From: Cyclobacterium amurskyense
GTDB taxonomy: Bacteria > Bacteroidota > Bacteroidia > Cytophagales > Cyclobacteriaceae
Length of the DNA: 64,000 nt
Assembly (NCBI RefSeq): GCF_001050135.1
Contig: NZ_CP012040.1
Coordinates: 4,109,001 to 4,173,000, forward strand
Direction of reading: 5' to 3'
Under the pieces are notes generated by a model. The model searched no databases. It saw only the letters and a program-made list of their open reading frames with translations, and was not told the origin of the DNA. The position numbers were made by a program, and so were the translations under genes. Positions 9,744 to 17,738 of the stretch are shown here, in pieces (position 1 is the first letter of the stretch; the number at the start of each line of letters is the position of its first letter).

Positions 9744-11429
9744 CTATCCAAATTTTTTAAAGAAATAATTTTCAGCTTCAGATGTGCCAATTAGTATAAT
9801 TTCATCATTTTTATTTAAAACCGAATCAGGTTCGGGATTTACCGTCAATTTCCCACCTTGTTGTAAAGCAATGATGGTACAGCCCGTAAGTTGGCGTATG
9901 CAAGAGGAGGCGATTGATTTACCAACGAGTTGTTTTGGTACTTCTAGTTTAAGCAAATCAAGACCTTCAGCTACCATTAAGATATCACTTTTCTTAAGTA
10001 AATTATAAATAGCATTGGCCCCCATTGAAGCATAAGACATGACAAAATCAGCTCCTGCTCTATGCATTGTGTCCAAATTTCTTTCACGGGTAGACCTGGT
10101 TATTATTTGAATATCAGGGCGCAGCTTTCTGCAATAAATTGTTAGGTAAGCGTTTACATCATCATCGTGTGTGGTGATTATAACACAGGGCGCTTTTTCA
10201 ATTCCAGCCTCAACAAGCACTTCTAAGTTTGCCGCATCGCCAAATATGTATTTGCTATTGGCTTTGATTCTGTTTTCCTGTTTTTCTATAATCTTATAAT
10301 TTAGATTTCTGTCCTCAAGTGCTATACCTGTTGCCCTTCCTACTCTTCCTCCTCCAATAATGACAAGAGGCTCTGTAGTGGATTTTTTAATACAAAAATG
10401 GGCATTGTAGGCTTTGATTTGTTCATTTGTTCCAGCTAAAACCAAAACAGAATTAGTGGCAATAGGTTCATCGGGACGTGGAGCATGAAAAACTCCCCTG
10501 GTCCAAAAACCCAAAACATTTATTCCTACAGTTTCTCTGAGTTTGGCTTCTCTCAAGGTTTTTCCTACCAGGATTGATCCTGACACGGTGGCTTCTGCTA
10601 TGCTTAATTCTTCAAATTTACCAATGACCATTGCATTGGCATCACCTACGCTCGCTCTTCTTGAAAGGGAGGTACCCATCATTTCCCCTAGGCTCAATAC
10701 ATTGTTGCATCCTGCAAGACTAAGAATGTCTTCAGAGGCTTCGAAATTACATGTGGCAATAATGGGGATGTTTTCATTGACCTCTCTAATGGTAAAGGCT
10801 ACATTGGTATTGGCCACATCTGAGGAGGTAGTAGCAACTAGGAGTGCTTTGTTTACCTGCGCATTTTGGTAGGTTATAGGGTCATCCAGGTCTCCGAGCA
10901 TTACTACTATATCCATTTCGCTTAACCTTAAGCCTTCTGAAAAATCTTGCACCAAAAGCACATAGGGTATTTTGAAGGTTTTTAGTTTTTTGATTAATGC
11001 CTCCGAAACTTCATCAAAGTGGGTGAGTATGACATGCTCACTGATAGTATTGTCCAATACTTTGGGCACTCGGGATTGTTCTTGGGCCTTCATCCATGGT
11101 GAATAGAAAAAATTAATGAAGGTAAAAGGGAATAAGACGAGCAAAAACAACATGCCTGAAAGCAATACAATCATGGTATAAACCCGACCCCAATCGGTTT
11201 CAAAAGTGATGTCCCCAAACCCTAATGTGGTCATCACAGTAAAGGTCCAGTACAGTCCGGTAACCCAAGAAAAGTACCTTCCTTCACTTAACATGATAAG
11301 ATGGAAAGTGATGGTAAAAATCACTACCAGCAAAAATAATATGAGTAAAAACCTAAACAACAATTTTAAGTTTCGACGATGGGGTTTATTTTGAAGCAGG
11401 TAACTTATTTGAGAACTTAGGAACTTCAT
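9744..11429 (-). CDS. potassium channel with two RCK/TrkA domains
   Basis: This is a two-transmembrane potassium channel subunit of 561 residues. TM1 lies at about 24-47, the selectivity filter TTLGFGD at 67-73 and TM2 at about 84-108. Two cytoplasmic nucleotide- or ion-binding RCK regions follow. The first starts at HVILTHFDEVSEALI (132 onward). The second carries the Rossmann glycine motif IIGGGRVGRA, and each is followed by a TrkA-C-like segment (ending in DEIILIGTSEAENYF). Such channels open in response to ligands and help set potassium and membrane potential. The GFGD filter, in place of GYGD, is common in bacterial channels. It is a single gene with the repeat copy downstream. Confidence 0.85.
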   Translation of the reverse strand: MKFLSSQISYLLQNKPHRRNLKLLFRFLLILFLLVVIFTITFHLIMLSEGRYFSWVTGLYWTFTVMTTLGFGDITFETDWGRVYTMIVLLSGMLFLLVLFPFTFINFFYSPWMKAQEQSRVPKVLDNTISEHVILTHFDEVSEALIKKLKTFKIPYVLLVQDFSEGLRLSEMDIVVMLGDLDDPITYQNAQVNKALLVATTSSDVANTNVAFTIREVNENIPIIATCNFEASEDILSLAGCNNVLSLGEMMGTSLSRRASVGDANAMVIGKFEELSIAEATVSGSILVGKTLREAKLRETVGINVLGFWTRGVFHAPRPDEPIATNSVLVLAGTNEQIKAYNAHFCIKKSTTEPLVIIGGGRVGRATGIALEDRNLNYKIIEKQENRIKANSKYIFGDAANLEVLVEAGIEKAPCVIITTHDDDVNAYLTIYCRKLRPDIQIITRSTRERNLDTMHRAGADFVMSYASMGANAIYNLLKKSDILMVAEGLDLLKLEVPKQLVGKSIASSCIRQLTGCTIIALQQGGKLTVNPEPDSVLNKNDEIILIGTSEAENYFFKKFG

Positions 11430-11525
11430 TTGAATTATGGTTTAAAAAGCATAGATACATAACTTTTTGTACAATAGCATACTTTTATATAATTATGCTA
11501 AAAGAAGTGAAGGCAATAAAAAAAG

Positions 11526-11558
11526 AATCCCGTTTAAAAAGAGCTTCTAAACGGGATT
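11526..11558 (-). terminator. Rho-independent terminator
   Basis: The stem AATCCCGTTTA (11526-11536) pairs with its complement at 11548-11558 and is followed on the minus strand by CTTTTTTTATT. It lies 21 bp after the stop codon of the 170-residue protein gene and separates it from the channel gene. Confidence 0.85.
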
Positions 11559-11578
11559 TATAAAGAATGAAGTTTTGC

Positions 11579-12091
11579 TTATTTATTGACCTTTTTTTTG
11601 GCCATTTCTTCCAATAAGATGCTGTTCCACTTTTGAATTAGTGGCCACTCACCTGATAAATCGGAGTATTTCTCACCATCAAAGAAACACAAAAATGACT
11701 TAGTTCCTGATACTGATGATAGACTTATTATCAAAGATAATTTGTCTATCACTTCTACTTTTTTTGAACCAGTTCCAACTGACCGACTTTGCTTTTGCAA
11801 GTCAATATGAGAAATACAGTCGGTAGGAATCAATTGAAATTCAATTTGAGCATTTGGGTACATGTAAAACAATTTTTGTTTGCCATAATCAATTCCAATT
11901 CCATAACCACCTCTCCAATAGTCCTTTGTTCCCAAAAGTAAACCATATTTTTCTGCTTCGTCTGTAAACTTTTTTTGATGGGCCTTTTGAATATTGGATT
12001 GTTTCTTTTTGCTAATGTATATAGGGGCAATAAATGCCAAAATTGCAGCTAAGGATATTCCTAAGCTAATTGGTTCGATATCTACAATCAT
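11579..12091 (-). CDS. membrane-anchored protein of unknown function
   Basis: The 170-residue product has one N-terminal membrane segment (about 8-26, GISLAAILAFIAPIYI) followed by a basic stretch (KKKQ) and a soluble domain that should face the cytoplasm. The body contains WRGGYGIGIDYGKQKLFYMYP and ends in a lysine-rich tail. I recognise no family. It has its own terminator and probably its own promoter, so it is likely a single-gene transcript. Confidence 0.6.
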   Translation of the reverse strand: MIVDIEPISLGISLAAILAFIAPIYISKKKQSNIQKAHQKKFTDEAEKYGLLLGTKDYWRGGYGIGIDYGKQKLFYMYPNAQIEFQLIPTDCISHIDLQKQSRSVGTGSKKVEVIDKLSLIISLSSVSGTKSFLCFFDGEKYSDLSGEWPLIQKWNSILLEEMAKKKVNK

Positions 12092-12317
12092 TTCTTTTCT
12101 GTTTAATAATATTTCTAATTAAGCTATAGGTAATAATGAAAGGATAAGTCTCAATCAAATCTGAGAATTGAAAACCTCCTATTGCTTAACAGAGTATGCT
12201 ATGGAATTTTTAGTAAAAACTAAACTACTAAAATAGGTCTTGATAGCAATACTCCGTTTTTTATACCTGTTGCTTGTTTTATGATGTAAGCTTGTATTAT
12301 TATCCTAAAAACCCTTG

Positions 12318-12529
12318 AACCGAAATAGGCAATAGGTCTTTTATAAGTTGATTGAATAACTCTAAATTCAGGTACCTATTTACTGTTTTTTGTTTCACCA
12401 TAATGCTACTATGACTCAATATTCAAACAGCCAGATTTTCTTTCGATTGCAATACTTCCCATAAACCAGGTACAGGCTTTACCCCTGAATATCGTGAGGG
12501 CGGAGAAATTCTATTACATAATCCGGGTT
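12318..12529 (+). repeat. intergenic repeat, copy 3 (diverged)
   Basis: The ends AACCGAAATAGGCAATAG and the complement of AACCCGGATTATGTAATAG are recognisable. The interior is strongly diverged but still holds the TTTCGATTGCAATACTTCCC segment and a remnant of the third hairpin (CCCTGAATATCGTGAGGG). It looks like an older copy. I see no gene in the rest of 12092-12692. Confidence 0.75.
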
Positions 12530-12692
12530 AAATAATTGAAGAAAATGAGCCAGCAGCTTTATTCTAAATGGAGGCTTGATAATGTACTTGCTTTGATGGG
12601 CTGGTAGCCAAATGCTTTCTCACAAAAAGCCTTGGGAAATAGGTTGGTTTACAACTTTCCAAGGTTTATGGGAAGCGAATAAAAATGAAAGT

Positions 12693-13046
12693 TTACCAAA
12701 AAGAATGGAAAGGAAAAAGGATTTGTTTCAGGTAATGGTAAGGAACCCATTTGTAAGGGGTAAAGGGATCAATACTTTTAATGATATTTATTGTCCAAGA
12801 AAACTCCTGATTCTTTATTCCTGCGTTCAGACCATCGTTTAAAAAACTTTTGATGGAGTTTCCTTCTTCAAATACGCTAGGAAGTGCAAAGAATTCTACA
12901 TAGCCAATGGATTTGACTGCGGCATCTTTTTGTTGTAAAAAGCTTAATCCTTGGTTAGGCGAAAATGATAAAAGAAATGACCATAGCAATACCGCTCCTG
13001 AAAGGAATAGGGCAAGCGACGATTTCAAAACTTTTAGTTTTTTCAT
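12693..13046 (-). CDS. small secreted protein of unknown function
   Basis: The product has 117 residues with a convincing N-terminal signal or anchor (KKLKVLKSSLALFLSGAVLL). The part after residue 35 has no recognisable domain, and its C-terminus (PFTPYKWVPYHYLKQILF) looks less protein-like, so the gene may be decayed. A plus-strand frame over the same bases has no signal and reads worse. Confidence is low. Confidence 0.4.
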   Translation of the reverse strand: MKKLKVLKSSLALFLSGAVLLWSFLLSFSPNQGLSFLQQKDAAVKSIGYVEFFALPSVFEEGNSIKSFLNDGLNAGIKNQEFSWTINIIKSIDPFTPYKWVPYHYLKQILFPFHSFW

Positions 13047-13215
13047 TTAATGCGATAAATGTACTGTTTTTTTAAAAACAAATTGTAGCACCTTGCCTTT
13101 TTATTATTGGGTATTTGTGTGGAAAAATGGGTAATCAAAGTGTGGTGCTTTCAATTCTAAAATGTCAATAAAACCAGATTCTAATCAATAGCAGTCTTGA
13201 CTCTAAAGGAAAAAG

Positions 13216-13243
13216 AAAGCTGTCACAATTTTGTGACAGCTTT
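13216..13243 (-). terminator. Rho-independent terminator
   Basis: The stem AAAGCTGTCACAA (13216-13228) and its complement (13231-13243) leave a 2-base loop between the arms as drawn, opening to a slightly larger loop in practice. The minus-strand tail CTTTTTCC follows. It lies just after the stop codon of the small acidic lipoprotein. Confidence 0.8.
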
Positions 13244-13251
13244 GGAGCATT

Positions 13252-13449
13252 TTATTGCTCAGGAATCGCTACTTCTTCCAGTACTTCCACTGAATCCTCA
13301 GTTTCAGAAAGCACTTCTTCCTCATTCATTTCAGTAGGTACCTCTATTTCCTCAATAGAAGTATCAATTTGTGATTCTACTTGTTTCTTGCCGCAAGATG
13401 CCACTAGGCTGGATGCGACGATCATCATAACAACGATGCTTGTTCTCAT
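13252..13449 (-). CDS. small acidic lipoprotein
   Basis: This 65-residue protein has a lipoprotein signal (lipobox LVASC, C19) and a mature part of about 46 residues that is almost entirely acidic (EEIEVPTEMNEEEVLSETED) with no folded domain visible. It is probably anchored to a membrane with an unstructured, highly negative tail. The function is unknown. A perfect terminator follows, and a 9-bp inverted repeat lies 16-37 bp upstream of the start. Confidence 0.65.
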   Translation of the reverse strand: MRTSIVVMMIVASSLVASCGKKQVESQIDTSIEEIEVPTEMNEEEVLSETEDSVEVLEEVAIPEQ

Positions 13450-13464
13450 TTTTTATTGTCTTTT

Positions 13465-13486
13465 TTATGTCTCTTTAGACATAAAC
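13465..13486 (-). promoter_or_regulatory. inverted repeat upstream of the acidic lipoprotein gene
   Basis: TTTATGTCT (13465-13473) pairs with AGACATAAA (13478-13486) around a 4-base loop, just before the start codon. It could be a leader hairpin or an operator. No function is shown by sequence alone. Confidence 0.35.
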
Positions 13487-13650
13487 ACTATAATAAAAAG
13501 TATGCCAGAAAATCCAAGAATTGTTCTTTGATAATATTTATTTTTTATGATGTGAATTCTCAAGATTTATTAGAGGATTAAAGGCTTTAAAAAACATCGA
13601 AAGCTTACTTAATCTTCATTTAATATGATCTGAAGACTGGTATAAGGTTT

Positions 13651-13662
13651 AACCCGATATAT
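13651..13662 (+). repeat. left stub of intergenic repeat copy 4, cut by the IS element
   Basis: AACCCGATATAT is the first 12 bases of the AACCCGAAATATGC terminus of the repeat. The IS4 element begins immediately after it, and the rest of the repeat resumes at 15056. Confidence 0.75.
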
Positions 13663-13681
13663 CAATGTCGTTTAGTTAAGG
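13663..13681 (+). repeat. left terminal inverted repeat of the IS4 element
   Basis: These 19 bases are the exact reverse complement of 15037-15055. Confidence 0.92.
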
Positions 13682-13746
13682 AATTTTTATTATTTTTAGG
13701 AAAGAAAAGGGAGCGTAGTTTTTTTGAAAATAATCTAACAACAATC

Positions 13747-13772
13747 AAGTCCTTTTCCTTTTCGAAGGACTT
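13747..13772 (+). terminator. terminator-like hairpin inside the IS left end
   Basis: AAGTCCTT (13747-13754) pairs with AAGGACTT (13765-13772) and is followed by TTTAAAAC. Many insertion sequences carry such hairpins to block read-through from the host. It also argues that the transposase start lies to the right of it. Confidence 0.5.
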
Positions 13773-13860
13773 TTTAAAACTATTAAAAAACAATATAGAA
13801 AATGGATTAACACGCGATAGGTTCCGTACGACTAACACAGCGTTTGTTCGTCAGCGGTGT

Positions 13861-15042
13861 TTGGGTTTTACAGATCTTATCTACTTCATGTTGGGCCTGG
13901 GTAAATCGAGTGTTCAGCAAGAACTTGATAATTTTTTTTCCGACAAATCGGTCAGCTATTCCAAAGGAGCATTCAGTCAGCAACGATCCAAACTAAACCC
14001 CAAGGTGTTTACATGGCTCAATGAACAACAATGTTCTTTTTATTATAATAAAGCCAGCCATATCCGTAAATGGAAAGGTTTTCGGCTTATAGGTATCGAC
14101 GGCAGTACTTTGCAGCTTCCTTACAGCAAAGAATTGGCAAAAGGTTTTGGCCATTTCGAAACCCGGACTGAAAACGGGAGAAAAGTAGTGTTAGCCCGTG
14201 TTTCCCAAGCCTACGATGTACTCAACCAAATCAGTATAGATGCCAAGATCAAACATTACAGGACAAGTGAACTTGCTCTGTGTGAAAGTCATCTTCCCTG
14301 TCTAGGGCCGGGCGACCTGCTTATAATGGATAGGGCTTATGCGGCCTTTTGGCTCATGTCCTCATTGGTTCAGCAACAGAAATCCTTTGTCATCAGGGTA
14401 AAGGCAAACAGATGGAAACATGCAAAGGCATTTTTAGCATCTACCAAAAAACAGCAGATCATAGAGGTGTCCCCTTCCAAAGAGGCCTTAAACAGGTGTA
14501 GGGAAAGGAATATTCCTACTGAGGCACTCAAGTTAAGGCTCGTACGGGTACCGATTGCATCAGGAGAAGACCATATATTGATAACCAACCTAGTTGACCA
14601 TAAGAAGTACCCTGTCAAGGAAATACGTGAGCTCTACAGGAAAAGATGGCCTGTTGAAGAGTCTTTCAAGCTACTCAAAACTAGGGCGGAACTTGAAAAC
14701 CTGAGCGGAAAGACGGCCAGGGCCGTTCTCCAGGATTTTAATAGAATCATTCTCAGGGCCAACTTGAGCAACATTCTCAGTAAAACACTTACCAAAAAAG
14801 GGATTGACTACTGTAATAAAAAACGGAAAAACACTTATCAGATCAACAGAACCCAGGCGTATCGTAAAACCAAATCTATAATTGATCAACTCAAACAAGG
14901 AATGGACAAAATCATTGGAAAAATATCTGATTATGCTTTCAAACTGTTGCTTCAACTTGAAATAATACGGCCCAACAGGTCAGTTCCTAGAATAAAAAGG
15001 TATACTGCCAGACCCAGTAATTTTATAACTTATAAACCTTAA
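13861..15042 (+). CDS. IS4-family transposase
   Basis: A DDE transposase of 393 residues counted from a TTG at 13861. D80 lies in IGIDGSTL, D157 in LIMDRAY and E266 in the signature Y259-x2-R262-x3-E266-x6-K273 (YRKRWPVEESFKLLK), which defines the IS4 family. The frame stays open upstream, and residues such as LTRDRFRTTNTAFVRQ, read from about 13807, look like the usual IS4 N-terminus. The true protein therefore probably starts near 13795, where the only candidate is ATA. No in-frame ATG exists, so the gene may use a rare start or have lost it. The C-terminus is basic, as expected for DNA binding. Confidence 0.9.
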   Translation: MGFTDLIYFMLGLGKSSVQQELDNFFSDKSVSYSKGAFSQQRSKLNPKVFTWLNEQQCSFYYNKASHIRKWKGFRLIGIDGSTLQLPYSKELAKGFGHFETRTENGRKVVLARVSQAYDVLNQISIDAKIKHYRTSELALCESHLPCLGPGDLLIMDRAYAAFWLMSSLVQQQKSFVIRVKANRWKHAKAFLASTKKQQIIEVSPSKEALNRCRERNIPTEALKLRLVRVPIASGEDHILITNLVDHKKYPVKEIRELYRKRWPVEESFKLLKTRAELENLSGKTARAVLQDFNRIILRANLSNILSKTLTKKGIDYCNKKRKNTYQINRTQAYRKTKSIIDQLKQGMDKIIGKISDYAFKLLLQLEIIRPNRSVPRIKRYTARPSNFITYKP

Positions 15043-15055
15043 CTAAACGACATTG
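15037..15055 (+). repeat. right terminal inverted repeat of the IS4 element
   Basis: These 19 bases mirror 13663-13681 exactly. The transposase stop codon lies within this repeat (TAA at 15040-15042). Confidence 0.92.
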
Positions 15056-15265
15056 CCCGAAATATGCAATAGACATTCTATTACGTGCGGAAATCGCTTT
15101 AAAATCAGCCACTTCGTTGCTGTTTTCAATTTCACCATAGCGGTGCTTTGCTAAAATCTGCAAACAGCCGATTTTCTTGCGATTGCAACACTTCCCGTAA
15201 ACACGGGACAGGCTTCACCCCTGACTATTGTCAGGACGGAGAAATCCTATTACATAATCCGGGTT
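15056..15265 (+). repeat. intergenic repeat, copy 4 (right part, after the IS)
   Basis: The copy resumes as CCCGAAATATGCAATAG next to the IS and runs to the AACCCGGATTATG end. It is of the AGCCACTTCGTTG subfamily and has all three hairpins, with one base changed in the right arm of the first (GCTTTG). It lies upstream of the DUF1549/DUF1553 gene. Confidence 0.9.
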
Positions 15266-15326
15266 TAAACTTTTGCTTTAAAAAAATGGCTTTTGCTTTT
15301 ACATTGTAAATAGCTATTTTAACGAA

Positions 15327-17735
15327 ATGATTGTCAGAAAAGGAGAAAATTTGTTTTGGACCTTACCATTTTTGGGATGGGTAGTTTTTGTAACGCTTCT
15401 TATAGCCTGTAAAGAAGATACAAATAATAAGACCAATAATTTTCCTAAGGAGATCAGCTACAATCTTCATGTTAGACCAATTTTATCTGAAAATTGCTTT
15501 ACATGTCATGGGCCTGATGCGAATAAGCGAGAAGCAGGACTTCGTCTGGACAAAGAAGATGAGGCCTATGCGGCCTTGGCGGAAAGTCCTGGAAAACATG
15601 CCATAGTACCTGGTGATCCCAATGCTTCTATGGTTTATGTTAGAATGATTTCTGAAAACCCTGAGGAGAAAATGCCACCTACCTCCTCCAACCTTAAACT
15701 TAGTGATTATCAAATCAAACTTATTGAAAAATGGATTAATGAAGGGGCTGTATATGAGCCACATTGGGCATTTGTTCCCCCAAAGAAATCCGAGCTTCCT
15801 GAAGTAGGGAATACGGAATGGGTTAAAAATGAACTTGATTTTTTTGTTTTGGAAAAGATGGAGCAGGCAGGATTAGCTCCTTCTCCAATGGCGGATGATT
15901 TGACATTACTTAGAAGGCTTTATATTGATATTACTGGGTTGCCTCCTGCTCCTGCTGATTTAGAAGCAGTAGAGAAAGGCACTTTGGAATTAGGTAAAAC
16001 CATAGATAAATTGTTTAAATCAAGCGCTTATGGTGAGAAAATGGCGGTTAGTTGGATGGATGTTTCCAGGTATGCTGATAGCCATGGTTATCAGGATGAT
16101 TATTATAGAACCCAGTGGCCTTGGAGAGACTGGGTAATCCATGCATTCAATGAAAACATGCCTTATGACCAATTCATCACCTGGCAACTTGCAGGTGATC
16201 TGCTTCCGGATGCGAGTATGGAACAGATTCTTGCTACTGGCTTCAATCGAAATCATAAAATAACAGAGGAATCGGGCGCTATAGATGAAGAGTATAGGGT
16301 GATGTATGCAATAGACAGAACCAATACCTTGGGAAAAGCCATGTTGGGAATTACCCTGGAATGTGCCCAATGTCATGACCATAAATACGATCCTTTTTCC
16401 CAAAAGGAGTATTTCCAAACTTATGCCTTTTTTAATAATATTGCAGAATGGGGAATTGAAGAAGCCAGTCCGGGGTTTTCTAAAAAAAGTCCCGCAAAGT
16501 ATCCATTAATGGAAATAAGTGAAACTACCGCTAAGGAAGTTCTTCAATTTATCAATATGCCGGATAGTGCCAGTAGGGTTTCACGATTGATGACTGGAAT
16601 GGACAAAGGTACCAATTACAATTCCTTACTTAATGAGGCCAATGTTTTGAAGGTAGCGGTGATGGGGGATTTGGACAGCATTCGATCTACTTTTATATTG
16701 GAGAGGGGGGAGTATGATGCGCATGGTGAGAAAGTTGAGCCAGGAGTACCTGCTTCTATTCTTCCTTATCCAGAGGACCTGCCCAAGAATAGATTGGGTT
16801 TGACCAAATGGCTTTTTGATATGAACAATCCCTTAACAGCTAGGGTGTATGTAAATAGGCTTTGGCAGGAGATTTTCGGTATCGGCTTGGTGGATACTCC
16901 GGGAGATTTTGGCCTTCAAGGAAATTTACCTAGCAACCAAGCTTTACTTGATTGGTTGGCGGTAGATTTTATAGAAAGCGGTTGGGATATTCAGTATCTA
17001 TTGAAAAAAATATTTTTATCAGCCACCTATCAGCAATCTTCTGGAGTGAGTGAAGAGAATTATAAAAAGGATCCTGACAATAGGTTTTTGGCTCGTTTTC
17101 CAAGAAGAAGGTTAAAAGCTGAAGAAATTAGAGACTTGGTATTGGCCACAAGTGGTTTATTGAATGATGAAGTAGGAGGGCCATCTGTGAAAACCTACCA
17201 GCCAGAAGGACTTTGGGAGGCTGCCACTTCTGGAAGGGGAAACCTTTCAAAATTCCAATTGGATACAGGAAAATACCTTTATAGAAGAGGACTCTATACC
17301 TTTATTAAAAGAACTGTTCCTCCTCCAAACATGATGTTATTTGACGCAAGTAATAGAGATGCCTGCGAGGTGGAAAGATTGAAAACCAGTACTCCTTTAC
17401 AAGCTTTAGTCATGATGAATGATCCAGTAGTCCTGGAAGCCTCTAGGGTTTATGCAGGGAGGTTACTAAAGAAAAGCAGCAATGCAGAAGTTGCGGTAGA
17501 ATCTGCTTTTTACAGTATTCTAGGTAGAAAGCCTGATGAAAGTGAACGGTCAATCTTAAATAGTCATTTTGAAACATTTCTAGAAGAATATAACAAAGAC
17601 AAATCTAAAGCGGTTAAAATACTAGATGTAGGGAAGTTTCCTCATAATGATGATATTCCAGTTCCTGTTCATGCAGCTCTGATGCAGGTCATTACGCTTA
17701 TATATAATTTAGAAGCAGCAATTACAAAAGCCTAA
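15327..17735 (+). CDS. DUF1549/DUF1553 protein with N-terminal cytochrome c domain
   Basis: This 802-residue lipoprotein (lipobox ending at C28) belongs to the Planctomycete-style PSCyt1-PSD1 group. The N-terminal cytochrome c domain has the haem site C57-FT-C60-H61 and a likely distal ligand M116 in EEKMPP. DUF1549 follows from about residue 165 (ELDFFVLEKMEQAGL), with a second CxxCH at C346-AQ-C349-H350 in LECAQCHDHKYDP. DUF1553 occupies roughly 500-780 (PLTARVYVNRLWQEIFG, RRRLKAEEIRDLVLA). The biochemical role is not established. Its constant partner is a DUF1501 protein, here 3 bp downstream, so the two form an operon. Redox work on sulfated polysaccharides is often proposed and is only inference. 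Confidence 0.88.
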   Translation: MIVRKGENLFWTLPFLGWVVFVTLLIACKEDTNNKTNNFPKEISYNLHVRPILSENCFTCHGPDANKREAGLRLDKEDEAYAALAESPGKHAIVPGDPNASMVYVRMISENPEEKMPPTSSNLKLSDYQIKLIEKWINEGAVYEPHWAFVPPKKSELPEVGNTEWVKNELDFFVLEKMEQAGLAPSPMADDLTLLRRLYIDITGLPPAPADLEAVEKGTLELGKTIDKLFKSSAYGEKMAVSWMDVSRYADSHGYQDDYYRTQWPWRDWVIHAFNENMPYDQFITWQLAGDLLPDASMEQILATGFNRNHKITEESGAIDEEYRVMYAIDRTNTLGKAMLGITLECAQCHDHKYDPFSQKEYFQTYAFFNNIAEWGIEEASPGFSKKSPAKYPLMEISETTAKEVLQFINMPDSASRVSRLMTGMDKGTNYNSLLNEANVLKVAVMGDLDSIRSTFILERGEYDAHGEKVEPGVPASILPYPEDLPKNRLGLTKWLFDMNNPLTARVYVNRLWQEIFGIGLVDTPGDFGLQGNLPSNQALLDWLAVDFIESGWDIQYLLKKIFLSATYQQSSGVSEENYKKDPDNRFLARFPRRRLKAEEIRDLVLATSGLLNDEVGGPSVKTYQPEGLWEAATSGRGNLSKFQLDTGKYLYRRGLYTFIKRTVPPPNMMLFDASNRDACEVERLKTSTPLQALVMMNDPVVLEASRVYAGRLLKKSSNAEVAVESAFYSILGRKPDESERSILNSHFETFLEEYNKDKSKAVKILDVGKFPHNDDIPVPVHAALMQVITLIYNLEAAITKA

Positions 17736-17738
17736 ACT

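Larger units (their letters stand above)
13663..15055 (+). mobile_element. IS4-family insertion sequence, 1393 bp
   Basis: The element is bounded by perfect 19-bp terminal inverted repeats, CAATGTCGTTTAGTTAAGG at 13663-13681 and its complement at 15037-15055. It carries one transposase gene with the IS4-family DDE and YREK signatures. The flanks CCCGATATAT (13653-13662) and CCCGAAATAT (15056-15065) match at 9 of 10 positions, fitting a 10-bp target duplication with one later change. The target was the left end of an intergenic repeat. A terminator-like hairpin (13747-13772) near the left end would shield the transposase from outside transcription. Confidence 0.92.

Noticed and set aside
12612..12842. 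A 76-codon plus-strand frame opposite the small secreted protein
   Set aside because: It has no signal or domain and overlaps the better-supported minus-strand gene.
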